The notes under the pieces are model-generated. The model saw only the letters and a list, made by a program, of their open reading frames with translations. It was not told where the DNA came from and did not search any database. Position numbers and translations under genes: made by a program. Shown one piece after another: positions 32,095 through 38,123 of a DNA stretch of 38,123 nucleotides. How positions within the stretch are numbered: position 1 is the stretch's first letter; the number at the start of each line of letters is the position of its first letter. The stretch covers positions 1 to 38,123 of the forward strand of contig JAGMCI010000047.1 in NCBI GenBank assembly GCA_023129325.1, in the 5' to 3' direction. Source of the stretch: Caldifarciminota bacterium (GTDB lineage: Bacteria > Hydrothermota > UBA3073 > JACQXS01 > JAGMCI01).

Positions 32095-33111
32095 ATGGAT
32101 GCAAGGGATAAAATATTAAAATATTTACGCAGGGAAAAATCAGCTTCTGGGAGAAAAATATCTGAGTTACTTGGGATTTCAAGGCAGGCAGTGAATAAGC
32201 ATTTTAAGATATTGGTTCAAAAAGGCAATGTTATAAAAGAGGGGAATACGAGAGGTGCAGTATATAAGATTGCAGGAGGGGTCAAGCCAGTACAACGATT
32301 TAAAAAAAGATACAATCTAATAGGGTTAGAGGAAGATAAGATATTCAGGGAAGTGGAACTACTTTTAAGTTTACGAAAGAAATTAAGTAAAAATACTTTT
32401 GATATAATTAACTATACATTTACGGAGATTTTAAATAATGCTATAGAGCACTCCAAATCGAAAGATTGTGATATTGAAGTCCTTCTTGAACAATATGTAT
32501 GTAATTTCACTATAAGGGATTATGGAATTGGCATTTTTTATTCAATATACGCAAAATTTAATTTACCTGACGAAGTATCTGCCCTTGGAGAGTTAATTAA
32601 AGGGAAGACAACTACAATGAAAGAGAAGCACACAGGGGAAGGGGTATTTTTTTCTTCAAAATCTGGAGATTGTATGGCTTTCAGGTCTCATAGAATGAAT
32701 CTTATCTTTGATAATATAAAGAAAGATGTTTTTGTTAAAGAGAAAAGGTTTATAAAGGGCACCGAGGTAAAGTTTAGCATCAGTCGAGCATCAAAGAAAA
32801 GTCTTAAGAGAATCTTTGAGCAGTATGCTCCAGAAGAGTTTGATTATAAGTTTGAGAAAACAAAGGTATTTGTAAAACTCTTTCAAAAGGAATACATTTC
32901 CAGGTCAGAAGCAAAAAGATTGCTTTCTGGGCTTAATAAGTTTAAAAAATTTATATTAGACTTCAAGGGAGTGCAATCTCTTGGCCAGGGATTTGTTGAT
33001 GAAATATTCAGAGTATTCAAAAGACAACATCCGGATATAGATATAGAGGTTGAAAATGCGAGTCCTCCCATTGCTTCAATGATAAAACATACAGTTGACA
33101 ATAAAATTTAA
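32095..33111 (+). CDS. Winged-helix DNA-binding protein with GHKL ATPase and STAS-like (DUF4325) domains
   Basis: 338 residues. Residues 1-65 are a winged helix (DKILKYLRREKSASGRKISE, LLGISRQAVNKHFKIL). A HATPase-like domain follows (about 85-225): FTEILNNAIEHSKSKDCDIE is the N-box, RDYGIGIF the G1-box, and HTGEGVFFSSKSGD the G2/lid region. Residues 260-338 are a STAS-like DUF4325 domain (SRSEAKRLLSGLNKFKKFIL, DFKGVQSLGQGFVDEIF). Such ATPase-STAS pairs recall anti-sigma kinase and antagonist modules fused to a DNA-binding head. The likely role is a ligand- or ATP-dependent transcription regulator. Direct repeats of GTTGACA lie both before and after the gene in identical spacing, pointing to autoregulation and control of the next genes. 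Confidence 0.8.
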   Translation: MDARDKILKYLRREKSASGRKISELLGISRQAVNKHFKILVQKGNVIKEGNTRGAVYKIAGGVKPVQRFKKRYNLIGLEEDKIFREVELLLSLRKKLSKNTFDIINYTFTEILNNAIEHSKSKDCDIEVLLEQYVCNFTIRDYGIGIFYSIYAKFNLPDEVSALGELIKGKTTTMKEKHTGEGVFFSSKSGDCMAFRSHRMNLIFDNIKKDVFVKEKRFIKGTEVKFSISRASKKSLKRIFEQYAPEEFDYKFEKTKVFVKLFQKEYISRSEAKRLLSGLNKFKKFILDFKGVQSLGQGFVDEIFRVFKRQHPDIDIEVENASPPIASMIKHTVDNKI

Positions 33112-33134
33112 TATAAGTTGACAAAAGGTTGACA
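33094..33134 (+). promoter_or_regulatory. Second operator-like GTTGACA array, downstream of the regulator gene
   Basis: GTTGACA at 33094, 33117 and 33128, the same 23- and 11-base spacing as at 32037. Each first heptamer is followed by ATAAAA, and each second by AAAGG. The first copy lies in the last codons of the regulator gene. It precedes the small-gene set at 33.2 kb. Confidence 0.65.
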
Positions 33135-33176
33135 ATTATTTTTTATATATTTTTGGGGAGAGTCAAAGGGTGAAAA

Positions 33177-33227
33177 ATGATTGAAAGGATAAAGGAGAGA
33201 AGCTGCTCCCATTACACCATCAAATAA
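33177..33227 (+). pseudogene. Short remnant related to the 33.6-kb small ORF
   Basis: ATGATTGAAAGGATAAAGGA opens a 16-codon frame (MIERIKERSCSHYTIK). The same 22 bases, with one or two changes, occur inside the small gene at 33653 and again at 34625, so this looks like a fragment of a duplicated small gene. Confidence 0.35.
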
Positions 33228-33282
33228 AAATTGACATTTAATATTTTCTATGATAAGGTAAAAAATCAAGGAGGTGAGAAAA

Positions 33283-33585
33283 ATGCCTAAGATTGAGTTA
33301 AAGGAAATCTCTGATATTGCTCGGGGATTAGAGATTCCTCCTGATATTTTTCTTTCAGAAGCAGTGGAATCCTTTCTTAAAAAGGAGTTAAGGAAAGTTC
33401 AGGCAGAGATATATCATCTATGTGGGAAGTACGAAGTTAATAAATCTTCTGATATTGATGAGAAATATCGAAAGGGAGAACTAAAGGAAGAAGGCTCATG
33501 GGAGGATTATTTCAAGTTAGACCACTTGGAGTATAGGAGAAAGCAAATTTTAAGTGCACTGGAGAAACTAAATGCTATTAGTTGA
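33283..33585 (+). CDS. Small helical protein, possible antitoxin-like partner
   Basis: 100 residues. A short RHH- or HTH-like start (IELKEISDIARGLEIPPDIF, then LSEAVESFLKKEL) leads into a helical region ending in SWEDYFKLDHLEYRRKQILS. Proteins with this 'WEDYFKLDHLEY' end are often encoded just before small toxin-like (DUF6516/TumE-type) genes; this is from memory and uncertain. The expected toxin is absent: a 54-residue ORF overlaps the end instead. GGAGGTG lies seven bases before ATG 33283. TTGACA (about 33231) could be its promoter. Confidence 0.55.
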   Translation: MPKIELKEISDIARGLEIPPDIFLSEAVESFLKKELRKVQAEIYHLCGKYEVNKSSDIDEKYRKGELKEEGSWEDYFKLDHLEYRRKQILSALEKLNAIS

Positions 33586-33736
33586 TATAGAAAAAATTGC
33601 CCAAATTGCTGAGATAGAGTTTTCAGATATTGTTGAGGATACGGTTGTTGGAATGATTGAAGGGATAAAGGAGATATATGGTGATAAAAAAGAACCCGTT
33701 CCCCACACTTCCCACACTTGGCTGGGTAAAGATTAG
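33572..33736 (+). CDS. 54-residue small ORF overlapping the preceding gene
   Basis: MLLVDIEKIAQIAEIEFSDI continues with VEDTVVGMIEGIKEIYGDKK and ends PHTSHTWLGKD. The ATG overlaps the end of the previous gene by 14 bases, with GGAG about eight bases upstream, a layout typical of coupled small genes. The composition (helix of Ile/Glu/Asp, charged end) looks coding. Function unknown. Its central DNA word recurs at 33177 and 34625. Confidence 0.5.
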   Translation: MLLVDIEKIAQIAEIEFSDIVEDTVVGMIEGIKEIYGDKKEPVPHTSHTWLGKD

Positions 33737-33754
33737 GATAGTTTGAGAAAAAAT

Positions 33755-34099
33755 ATGGAGATTGTAAAATCAAGAATTACTAAAAAGGAACTTATAGCGA
33801 ATATTAGGTATTTTAAGACTATGATTAAAGCAGTGGTTGATGTTAAGAGAAGAATTATTGCAGTGGAGGATGAATTACACTCGGACTTAGAGGTTTATCT
33901 TTTAGAAGATGGGTCCGAACAGGAAGATATATGGGGGATAAACTTATATCCTTACCAGAATAGAGATAATTTTATTGAATATACTGCTTTAGTAAATATC
34001 CGTCCTCATCAGAATAATCAGTCTATGGAAATTGAGGATTTTAACTTAAGGAAAAAAATAGAAGACATAGTTTTTGAATTGATAGATTATGAATCTTAA
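33755..34099 (+). CDS. DUF5674-family protein
   Basis: 114 residues. MEIVKSRITKKELIANIRYF, then MIKAVVDVKRRIIAVEDELH, SDLEVYLLEDGSEQEDIWGI, NLYPYQN, FIEYTALVNIRPHQNNQSME and IEDFNLRKKIEDIVF. The His-Ser-Asp...LEDGS-EDIWG-IN-YP pattern is that of DUF5674, a small conserved family of unknown role found across many phyla. ATG 33755 gives the usual N-terminus; an in-frame TTG at 33743 is less likely. The end overlaps the next gene by 11 bases, so the two are probably translated together. Confidence 0.7.
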   Translation: MEIVKSRITKKELIANIRYFKTMIKAVVDVKRRIIAVEDELHSDLEVYLLEDGSEQEDIWGINLYPYQNRDNFIEYTALVNIRPHQNNQSMEIEDFNLRKKIEDIVFELIDYES

Positions 34100-34445
34100 A
34101 TATCACAGGACATTAACTAAAGATAAGTGGGTATTATTTCCCTTCTCAAAACAACTCCTTATGATTGCCAACGAATTAAACAGGGCAAATAAATGGATAG
34201 AGGAAAAAGATTTCAACGAACAAAAACTTTGTTACGAACGAGCTTTTGAACTTTTGTATTTAACTATCCAATCACTACAAGATACAAAAGATACAAGAAA
34301 ACTCAGAGAAATTTTACGCTTCAAAGAAATACTGGCTTCCCTTTATAATAAAGGTATACCATCTATTGAAGAAAATAAAAAATTACTTAAAGCATTAGTC
34401 TTACTGGATAAAGATAGTTTTTCTATGCTCGGAAATTCAATATAG
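34089..34445 (+). CDS. Conserved small helical protein paired with DUF5674
   Basis: 118 residues, predicted largely helical: WVLFPFSKQLLMIANELNRA, NKWIEEKDFNEQKLCYERAF, ELLYLTIQSLQDTKDTRKLR, EILRFKEILASLYNKGIPSI. The middle has a TPR-like or four-helix look. I do not recognise the family. It overlaps the DUF5674 gene by 11 bases, which supports a shared function. Could belong to a small accessory or toxin-antitoxin-like unit. Confidence 0.55.
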   Translation: MNLKYHRTLTKDKWVLFPFSKQLLMIANELNRANKWIEEKDFNEQKLCYERAFELLYLTIQSLQDTKDTRKLREILRFKEILASLYNKGIPSIEENKKLLKALVLLDKDSFSMLGNSI

Positions 34446-34456
34446 GAGATAAAATA

Positions 34457-34495
34457 ATGGCTAAAACTATAATTATTACTGTTGGGAGTAATTAA
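34457..34495 (+). pseudogene. Twelve-codon remnant with CARF-like N-terminal motif
   Basis: ATAGGAGAT precedes ATG, then MAKTIIITVGSN and TAA, whose last base starts the next ATG (TAATG). The start 'KTIIITVGTS' is typical of CRISPR-associated CARF proteins of the APE2256/Csm6-like type, but a 12-residue match is weak. If right, nearly all of that gene has been deleted. No CRISPR array is in the window. Confidence 0.25.
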
Positions 34496-34632
34496 TGGAT
34501 AACGCAAAAGAGAACTTAGATGCGGAAAAACTCTATGAAATGGCAAAAGAATTCGTTGAAGAAGGAACTAACTATTTAAAGATAAGTAAAAAATTTATCC
34601 CGTGTATGCCACGCATTATTCGGGATGATTGA
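34495..34632 (+). CDS. 45-residue small ORF, possible remnant
   Basis: MDNAKENLDAEKLYEMAKEF continues VEEGTNYLKISKKFIPCMPR and ends IIRDD. It looks coding (amphipathic helix) and starts by a TAATG junction with the previous remnant. The DNA past it repeats the ATGATTGAAGGGATGAAGGA word (34625) found in the 33.6-kb small gene, suggesting rearrangement. Function unknown. Confidence 0.35.
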   Translation: MDNAKENLDAEKLYEMAKEFVEEGTNYLKISKKFIPCMPRIIRDD

Positions 34633-34667
34633 AGGGATGAAGGAGATAGGGGAATGGATTTTTGTTT

Positions 34668-34828
34668 AGCCACTCCGTGGACTTCGGCGAGCGTTTCGGC
34701 TGACTCAACGGAAGCCTCAGTCGAGTCGTGAAGGTCGTGGTGAACCACAGAATTACACAGAAGGTATGGAATGCTGTGCTGAGAAAAAACCTGTCCATAT
34801 TGCTTATGCTTATGTAATCTGTGGCTTT
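34668..34828. repeat. AGCCACTCCGTGG...GTGGCT inverted element
   Basis: The block CCACTCCGTGG...AAGGTCGTGGTGAACCA closely parallels 29664-29717. It continues with ACCACAGAATTACACAGAAG and ends in TGTAATCTGTGGCT. It lies just before the promoter of the next gene cassette and fills the spacer 34633-34830. Minus-strand frames here are repeat-derived. Confidence 0.65.
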
Positions 34829-34832
34829 TTAC

Positions 34833-34860
34833 TTGACATTTCAGAGAATATAAGTATAAT
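34833..34860 (+). promoter_or_regulatory. Promoter of the transporter/isoprenoid cassette
   Basis: TTGACA (34833-34838), 16-base spacer, TATAAT (34855-34860): a consensus-grade promoter directly after the repeat end GTGGCTTTTTAC. A leader of at least 40 bases follows. Confidence 0.7.
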
Positions 34861-34951
34861 TAATAAAACAGAGTTCGGATATAAACGAGTTAGATGAAAT
34901 TGTGTTCCTTTGAATGAGACACCAACGGCAAGAAAAAGAAGAAGTTTCTTC

Positions 34952-35572
34952 ATGAAAAACGTAGTGGCAGGCGAAAACGAAGTTTCGGACCGTTTGTATA
35001 AATTATATATGGAGTTCATTGCGCTGGCCACGTTTGTTGCTTTGCTCTACCCGATAATATTTCTATTGTCCAACAAAAATAAGATTTCGTATGCAAATGT
35101 TCTCAGCTTAATTGCTGCTATACTGATGATTTTATGCTTCCTTCTATATATGATGTACAAGAAGGACCTATTTGCTTGTATTCCAACTAAAATGGCAGGA
35201 GGGATTTTGTATGGATGGGGATTGGTCTTATTGATTTTGGCAGCTTGGCTAGTCTTCTGCACCGGAGGAATACAGTCTAGTATTTTTGTCTGGCTATTTG
35301 CATATGCAGTCATAGCCGCAATATTAGTCAGGCCAAAGTACGCGCAGACCCGCCTTAAACAATGGAGACCTGTTTTGATTACGGGAGGATTTGAGTTTTC
35401 AATCATTATTATACTGATTTATCTCGGTGAGAATTCAATTCCAATACCTAATGAAATGAAAAAGTCTATGGCTCTCTGGGGCGGGTTTTCAGCGATTTCT
35501 TCACTCATTGCAAGCGTCTTTTTACTCTATGTTGGTGAGAAAATAAGGGAGAAAATAAGGGAGATAACTTAG
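34952..35572 (+). CDS. Multi-pass membrane protein of unknown function
   Basis: 206 residues with six to seven hydrophobic segments (FIALATFVALLYPIIFLL, VLSLIAAILMILCFLLYMMY, GILYGWGLVLLILAAWLVF, SIFVWLFAYAVIAAILV, FEFSIIIILIYLG, SAISSLIASVFLLYVG) and a charged C-terminus (EKIREKIREIT). No family is recognised. ATG 34952 is used; the frame is open from TTG 34910, which would add NETPTARKRRSFF, and neither has a clear ribosome site. It precedes the MFS gene by 15 bases, so it is part of the same cassette. Arg codons of the CGN type are more frequent here than in the rest of the window. Confidence 0.55.
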   Translation: MKNVVAGENEVSDRLYKLYMEFIALATFVALLYPIIFLLSNKNKISYANVLSLIAAILMILCFLLYMMYKKDLFACIPTKMAGGILYGWGLVLLILAAWLVFCTGGIQSSIFVWLFAYAVIAAILVRPKYAQTRLKQWRPVLITGGFEFSIIIILIYLGENSIPIPNEMKKSMALWGGFSAISSLIASVFLLYVGEKIREKIREIT

Positions 35573-35587
35573 GGTAAGGAGTTAGAA

Positions 35588-36823
35588 ATGTATAAGCCAA
35601 CAAATAAAGAATGGTCGTGGGCTATGTATGATTTTGGCAACTCCGCCTATGCCTTAATCGTCATGACAATATTTTTCCCTCTGTTTTTTGCAGAGTACAT
35701 TGTAAGTGGAAAGCTAACTGCAGCTTTGTGGGGTTTGTCGGTCGCGATTTCCATCCTCTTAGTTGGCTTGATTTCACCGCTTTTGGGAGCTCTTGCCGAT
35801 AAGGAAGCAAAAAGAAAGAGCTACTTTGTTCTTTTTAGTATCATGGCTATAATTGGGACAATGGTGCTTTCTTTTACTGCCTATATACCTCTGTACCTAG
35901 GAATTCTTATCTTTATCCTCGTCAATTTTTCCTTTGGTTTAGCTCTCTCTCTGTACGATTCTTTTATCACCGTAGTACCTCAGAAGAAGAACGTATCGAC
36001 TACCCTATCGGGGATTGGCTGGGCAATTGGCTATATTGGAGGACCTTTATGTCTTCTGATTGCATGGTTCTTGATGGGGAGAAAATTGCCTGTTGATCTC
36101 TCGGACTACAGAACATTGTTTCTTGTTACAGGACTCTTTTTCTTTGCTTTTTCCATATGGCCTTACCTTTCCCTACCTAAAGATAAACTAAGTCCTGCCG
36201 TAAGTACAGGTTTGAGTGCTCTCCGAACTGTGTGGCAGACGCTACGTTCATGGCGCAACAGGAAGCACATTTTCATCTTTTTGATCGCAATGTATTTCCT
36301 TATGGATGGTCTTACAACTATGGTTTACTTTGTCTCCTTATTTGCAAAGGTAACTCTTGGATTTACTATTGAACAGATTGTTATCCTTTTGTTGATTGTA
36401 CAAGGTATAGGCATTTTTACAACGGCAATTATGAGTTGGCTGGCAGAAAAGTTTGGTGAGATAAGACTTCTCATACTTTGCTCAATACTATGGATCGTAA
36501 TTAGCTTCTTGATATTCTTCTCCAGTGATTACGCTTCATTTCGCATTGTTGCTTATCTAACAGGTATAGTCATCGGTTCGACTCCAGCTATTGCGCGTGG
36601 CTTTCTTGGAAAAATTATCCCAGTAGAGAAACGGGCAGAGTTTTTTGGTTTTAACACCCTTGCAGGTCGTATGGCTACTCTTATAGGACCACTTGTCTTC
36701 GGTATTGCAGCCTATCTTTGGAATATGAGGATTGCCATTTTAACTGTGGTTCCTTTCTTTGTGATCGGAGCAATTCTGCTCATTTACCTCAATATGAATT
36801 TTAAGAGGTGGCAAAATGCTTAG
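35588..36823 (+). CDS. UMF1/Atg22-like MFS transporter
   Basis: 411 residues, about 12 membrane helices. The opening WSWAMYDFGNSAYALIVMTI is the hallmark of the UMF1 (Atg22-like) branch of the major facilitator superfamily. GLISPLLGALADKEAKRKSY carries the loop 2-3 MFS motif (G-x3-D-x-xx-R/K). The substrate is unknown; Atg22 members export amino acids, bacterial ones are largely uncharacterised. GTAAGGAG precedes ATG 35588. The stop overlaps the next start by eight bases, tying it to the isoprenyl diphosphate synthase-like gene. Confidence 0.82.
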   Translation: MYKPTNKEWSWAMYDFGNSAYALIVMTIFFPLFFAEYIVSGKLTAALWGLSVAISILLVGLISPLLGALADKEAKRKSYFVLFSIMAIIGTMVLSFTAYIPLYLGILIFILVNFSFGLALSLYDSFITVVPQKKNVSTTLSGIGWAIGYIGGPLCLLIAWFLMGRKLPVDLSDYRTLFLVTGLFFFAFSIWPYLSLPKDKLSPAVSTGLSALRTVWQTLRSWRNRKHIFIFLIAMYFLMDGLTTMVYFVSLFAKVTLGFTIEQIVILLLIVQGIGIFTTAIMSWLAEKFGEIRLLILCSILWIVISFLIFFSSDYASFRIVAYLTGIVIGSTPAIARGFLGKIIPVEKRAEFFGFNTLAGRMATLIGPLVFGIAAYLWNMRIAILTVVPFFVIGAILLIYLNMNFKRWQNA

Positions 36824-37733
36824 CATAGACACAGTTCGGCAGGAACTCCAATGCGAAATAGAGGTTTTTATAAATGATATCTGTGATGAACGGCAAAAAG
36901 AGCAAATGCGTTTTGTTTTTTATGGGGGAGATAGCAAAATACCTAAGTGGGGTTCGTTGGCAAGAGGATCGCTACTTTTGTTATTATCCGGCGGCGGAAG
37001 CGGCCGATTGCTACTGGCAAAGTCCATAGAACTAAGTCATCATGCCTCGTTGATCGTGGATGATCAAATTGATAAGGCGTATACAAGGAGGGGGAAGCCG
37101 GTGTTCTGGATTAAATATGGCTCTGAGGATTGCATATTGTTCTCTCACATGATGGTAGCGATGGCGATTACAGGTTTTGCTTTGTTTGACCGTAATCATG
37201 ATAGAGGCGGTCATGCTCAAAGCTACGCGCTTAAAGCAATGCATCATATGGCTGATGCAGAGTTAGAGGCAAGACGAACACCGATTGATAGTCTGGAAAT
37301 TTATCTTAGTCGTGCACATCGTAAGACAGGTAGTCTCTATAAGCTTGTGGGACAATTGGCAGGATTAATCTCAACAACAATTATATTAGACAGAAATTCA
37401 TGTGTATCTGCCCTACAAATGATTGGTGTTGCTCGTCAAATGCTTGATGATTTTGTTGATGCAACGCCAACCTCCCAACAAAACAGTATTTTTGTCTCTC
37501 AGAGAGCCGAAGAAGAGAATCGCAATCGGAGCATTTATCAGTTGCTGGAATACGGCTTTACCCTGAATCAGTTAAAGAAACTTCATGAACAATATAGCTG
37601 CGAAGCTATTCAGTCATTGAAGCAGTGCCTTTGCAATGGCCCAGAAAAGCAGGTTATAATAAGTTTATGTGAGCAAGTATGTCTCGGTTCATCTTCAGTT
37701 GCTAAAGCGCGAGTTTCAGCGAGATCGTTATAA
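36816..37733 (+). CDS. Isoprenyl diphosphate synthase-like (trans-prenyltransferase fold) protein
   Basis: 305 residues. The first aspartate-rich motif is Asp82-Asp-Gln-Ile-Asp86 (SLIVDDQIDKAYTRRGKP), the second Asp211-Asp-Phe-Val-Asp215 (RQMLDDFVDATP), and HRKTGSLYKL (about 168) holds the conserved Lys-Thr. These are the metal and diphosphate sites of class I prenyl elongation enzymes. The second motif is usually DDxxD with a following K; here the downstream Lys is not evident and the region is Ser/Gln-rich, so chain length or even activity is uncertain. It overlaps the MFS gene by eight bases. Together with the membrane protein this suggests a transferred unit for making and moving an isoprenoid-derived product. 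Confidence 0.75.
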   Translation: MLSIDTVRQELQCEIEVFINDICDERQKEQMRFVFYGGDSKIPKWGSLARGSLLLLLSGGGSGRLLLAKSIELSHHASLIVDDQIDKAYTRRGKPVFWIKYGSEDCILFSHMMVAMAITGFALFDRNHDRGGHAQSYALKAMHHMADAELEARRTPIDSLEIYLSRAHRKTGSLYKLVGQLAGLISTTIILDRNSCVSALQMIGVARQMLDDFVDATPTSQQNSIFVSQRAEEENRNRSIYQLLEYGFTLNQLKKLHEQYSCEAIQSLKQCLCNGPEKQVIISLCEQVCLGSSSVAKARVSARSL

Positions 37734-37749
37734 TAACCATGTACCTCTC

Positions 37750-38046
37750 TTATGCTGTAGATAGAAATGCTAAGTTATTAATCGCAAAGGATGGGGACAA
37801 TTTCATATAACACGGTGTAAAAGACTGCACTTCGCTCCGTCCAAATTCGGCTTGGCGAACTTTTTTTACACTGGAAATATTAGCCAAAATTTGATCCTCA
37901 GACAGCAAAAATTTCTCTGTTAGCCAAGGAAATTGGGCTCTCCACCCGTTAAACAGAAACACGCAGAGAGACACAAAGCCTAAGCGTGCTATCATAGCGT
38001 TAGCGATTAGGTCATTTACACCTCTATATCCATAGCTCTCTTCTGA
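37750..38046 (-). other. Open minus-strand frame without recognisable function; possible remnant
   Basis: The frame is open from 38046 to 37750 on the minus strand and reads SYGYRGVNDLIANAMIARLG, FVSLCVFLFNGWRAQFPWLT, EKFLLSEDQILANIS. The first half could be coding; the second half contains a repeat-like stretch (TTCGCTCCGTCCAAATTCGG on the plus strand). The only ATG is internal (37995) and lacks a good ribosome site. The region 37734-38123 is otherwise without a gene. Confidence 0.25.
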
Positions 38047-38123
38047 TCAATGCGGGCAAAAGAACCTCATGGTTATTCCTGAGATTGGCTTGCTTCGGCT
38101 TTCACCCTCACCTTAATCCTCTC

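Noticed and set aside
34616-34798. 60-codon minus-strand frame
   Set aside because: Lies in the inverted repeat before the transporter cassette; repeat-derived.
1-38123. CRISPR array
   Set aside because: The repeated words are scattered, inverted and variable; nowhere are there regular direct repeats with unique spacers of constant length.
1-38123. tRNA or rRNA genes
   Set aside because: No cloverleaf with a T-loop motif and no conserved rRNA segment was seen on either strand by eye.

Overview
The window is low-GC, gene-dense bacterial DNA. No rRNA, tRNA, phage or intact insertion sequence is visible. A secreted kelch protein ends in a Por/type IX-like sorting domain. Together with the thermophile-flavoured bifunctional inositol-phosphate enzyme, endonuclease Q and very repeat-rich spacers, this fits an uncultivated FCB-like candidate phylum (WOR-3/Stahlbacteria or a neighbour). 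That placement is inference: no marker gene for formal placement is present.

Layout. 1-4.5 kb (minus): two secreted proteins, a beta-helix/beta-propeller giant cut by the window edge and a kelch protein with a C-terminal sorting domain. 4.57-4.93 kb (minus): a DUF5678 gene overlapping a truncated retropepsin-like gene. 5.3-8.4 kb: hutH and hisS. 8.5-13.6 kb: a likely glycan-assembly operon (UbiA-family phosphoribosyltransferase, SDR epimerase, GT-C glycosyltransferase fused to TPRs, flippase-like membrane protein). 13.7-19.1 kb: EndoQ-like nuclease, an RNase HIII-HIT fusion, a small membrane protein, ribD, a B12-binding radical SAM protein. 19.2-23.2 kb (minus): bifunctional cytidylyltransferase/CDP-alcohol transferase, then an aminotransferase coupled to a radical SAM-SPASM protein. 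23.3-26.05 kb: tldD, a DUF4097 protein, a TonB-like protein. 26.06-29.5 kb (minus): SHOCT-like small protein, HD hydrolase, lipA, EF-Tu-domain-like small protein, secreted TPR protein. 30.0-31.9 kb: gltX and a YjbQ protein. 32.1-33.1 kb: a wHTH-ATPase-STAS-like regulator bracketed by two copies of the same operator-like array. 33.2-34.6 kb: a string of small accessory genes and remnants. 34.9-37.7 kb: a cassette of different base and codon style (membrane protein, UMF1-type MFS transporter, isoprenyl diphosphate synthase).

Three sequence-level themes cut across the genes. First, at least six genes have a TTGACA-type promoter whose -10 hexamer ends 6-7 bases before the ATG, so their mRNAs should be leaderless, while other genes have strong Shine-Dalgarno sites. 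Second, GC-rich palindromes have been inserted in frame into at least five protein genes (kelch gene, hutH, EndoQ, ribD, lipA), sometimes the same DNA element read in different frames, much like Rickettsia palindromic elements. Third, nearly every larger spacer holds an inverted-repeat element made of short words (CACAGAT/ATCTGTG, CCACGGAT and the like), often with other palindromes nested inside and often ending at a -35 box. These elements also run into the ends of genes and encode protein tails.
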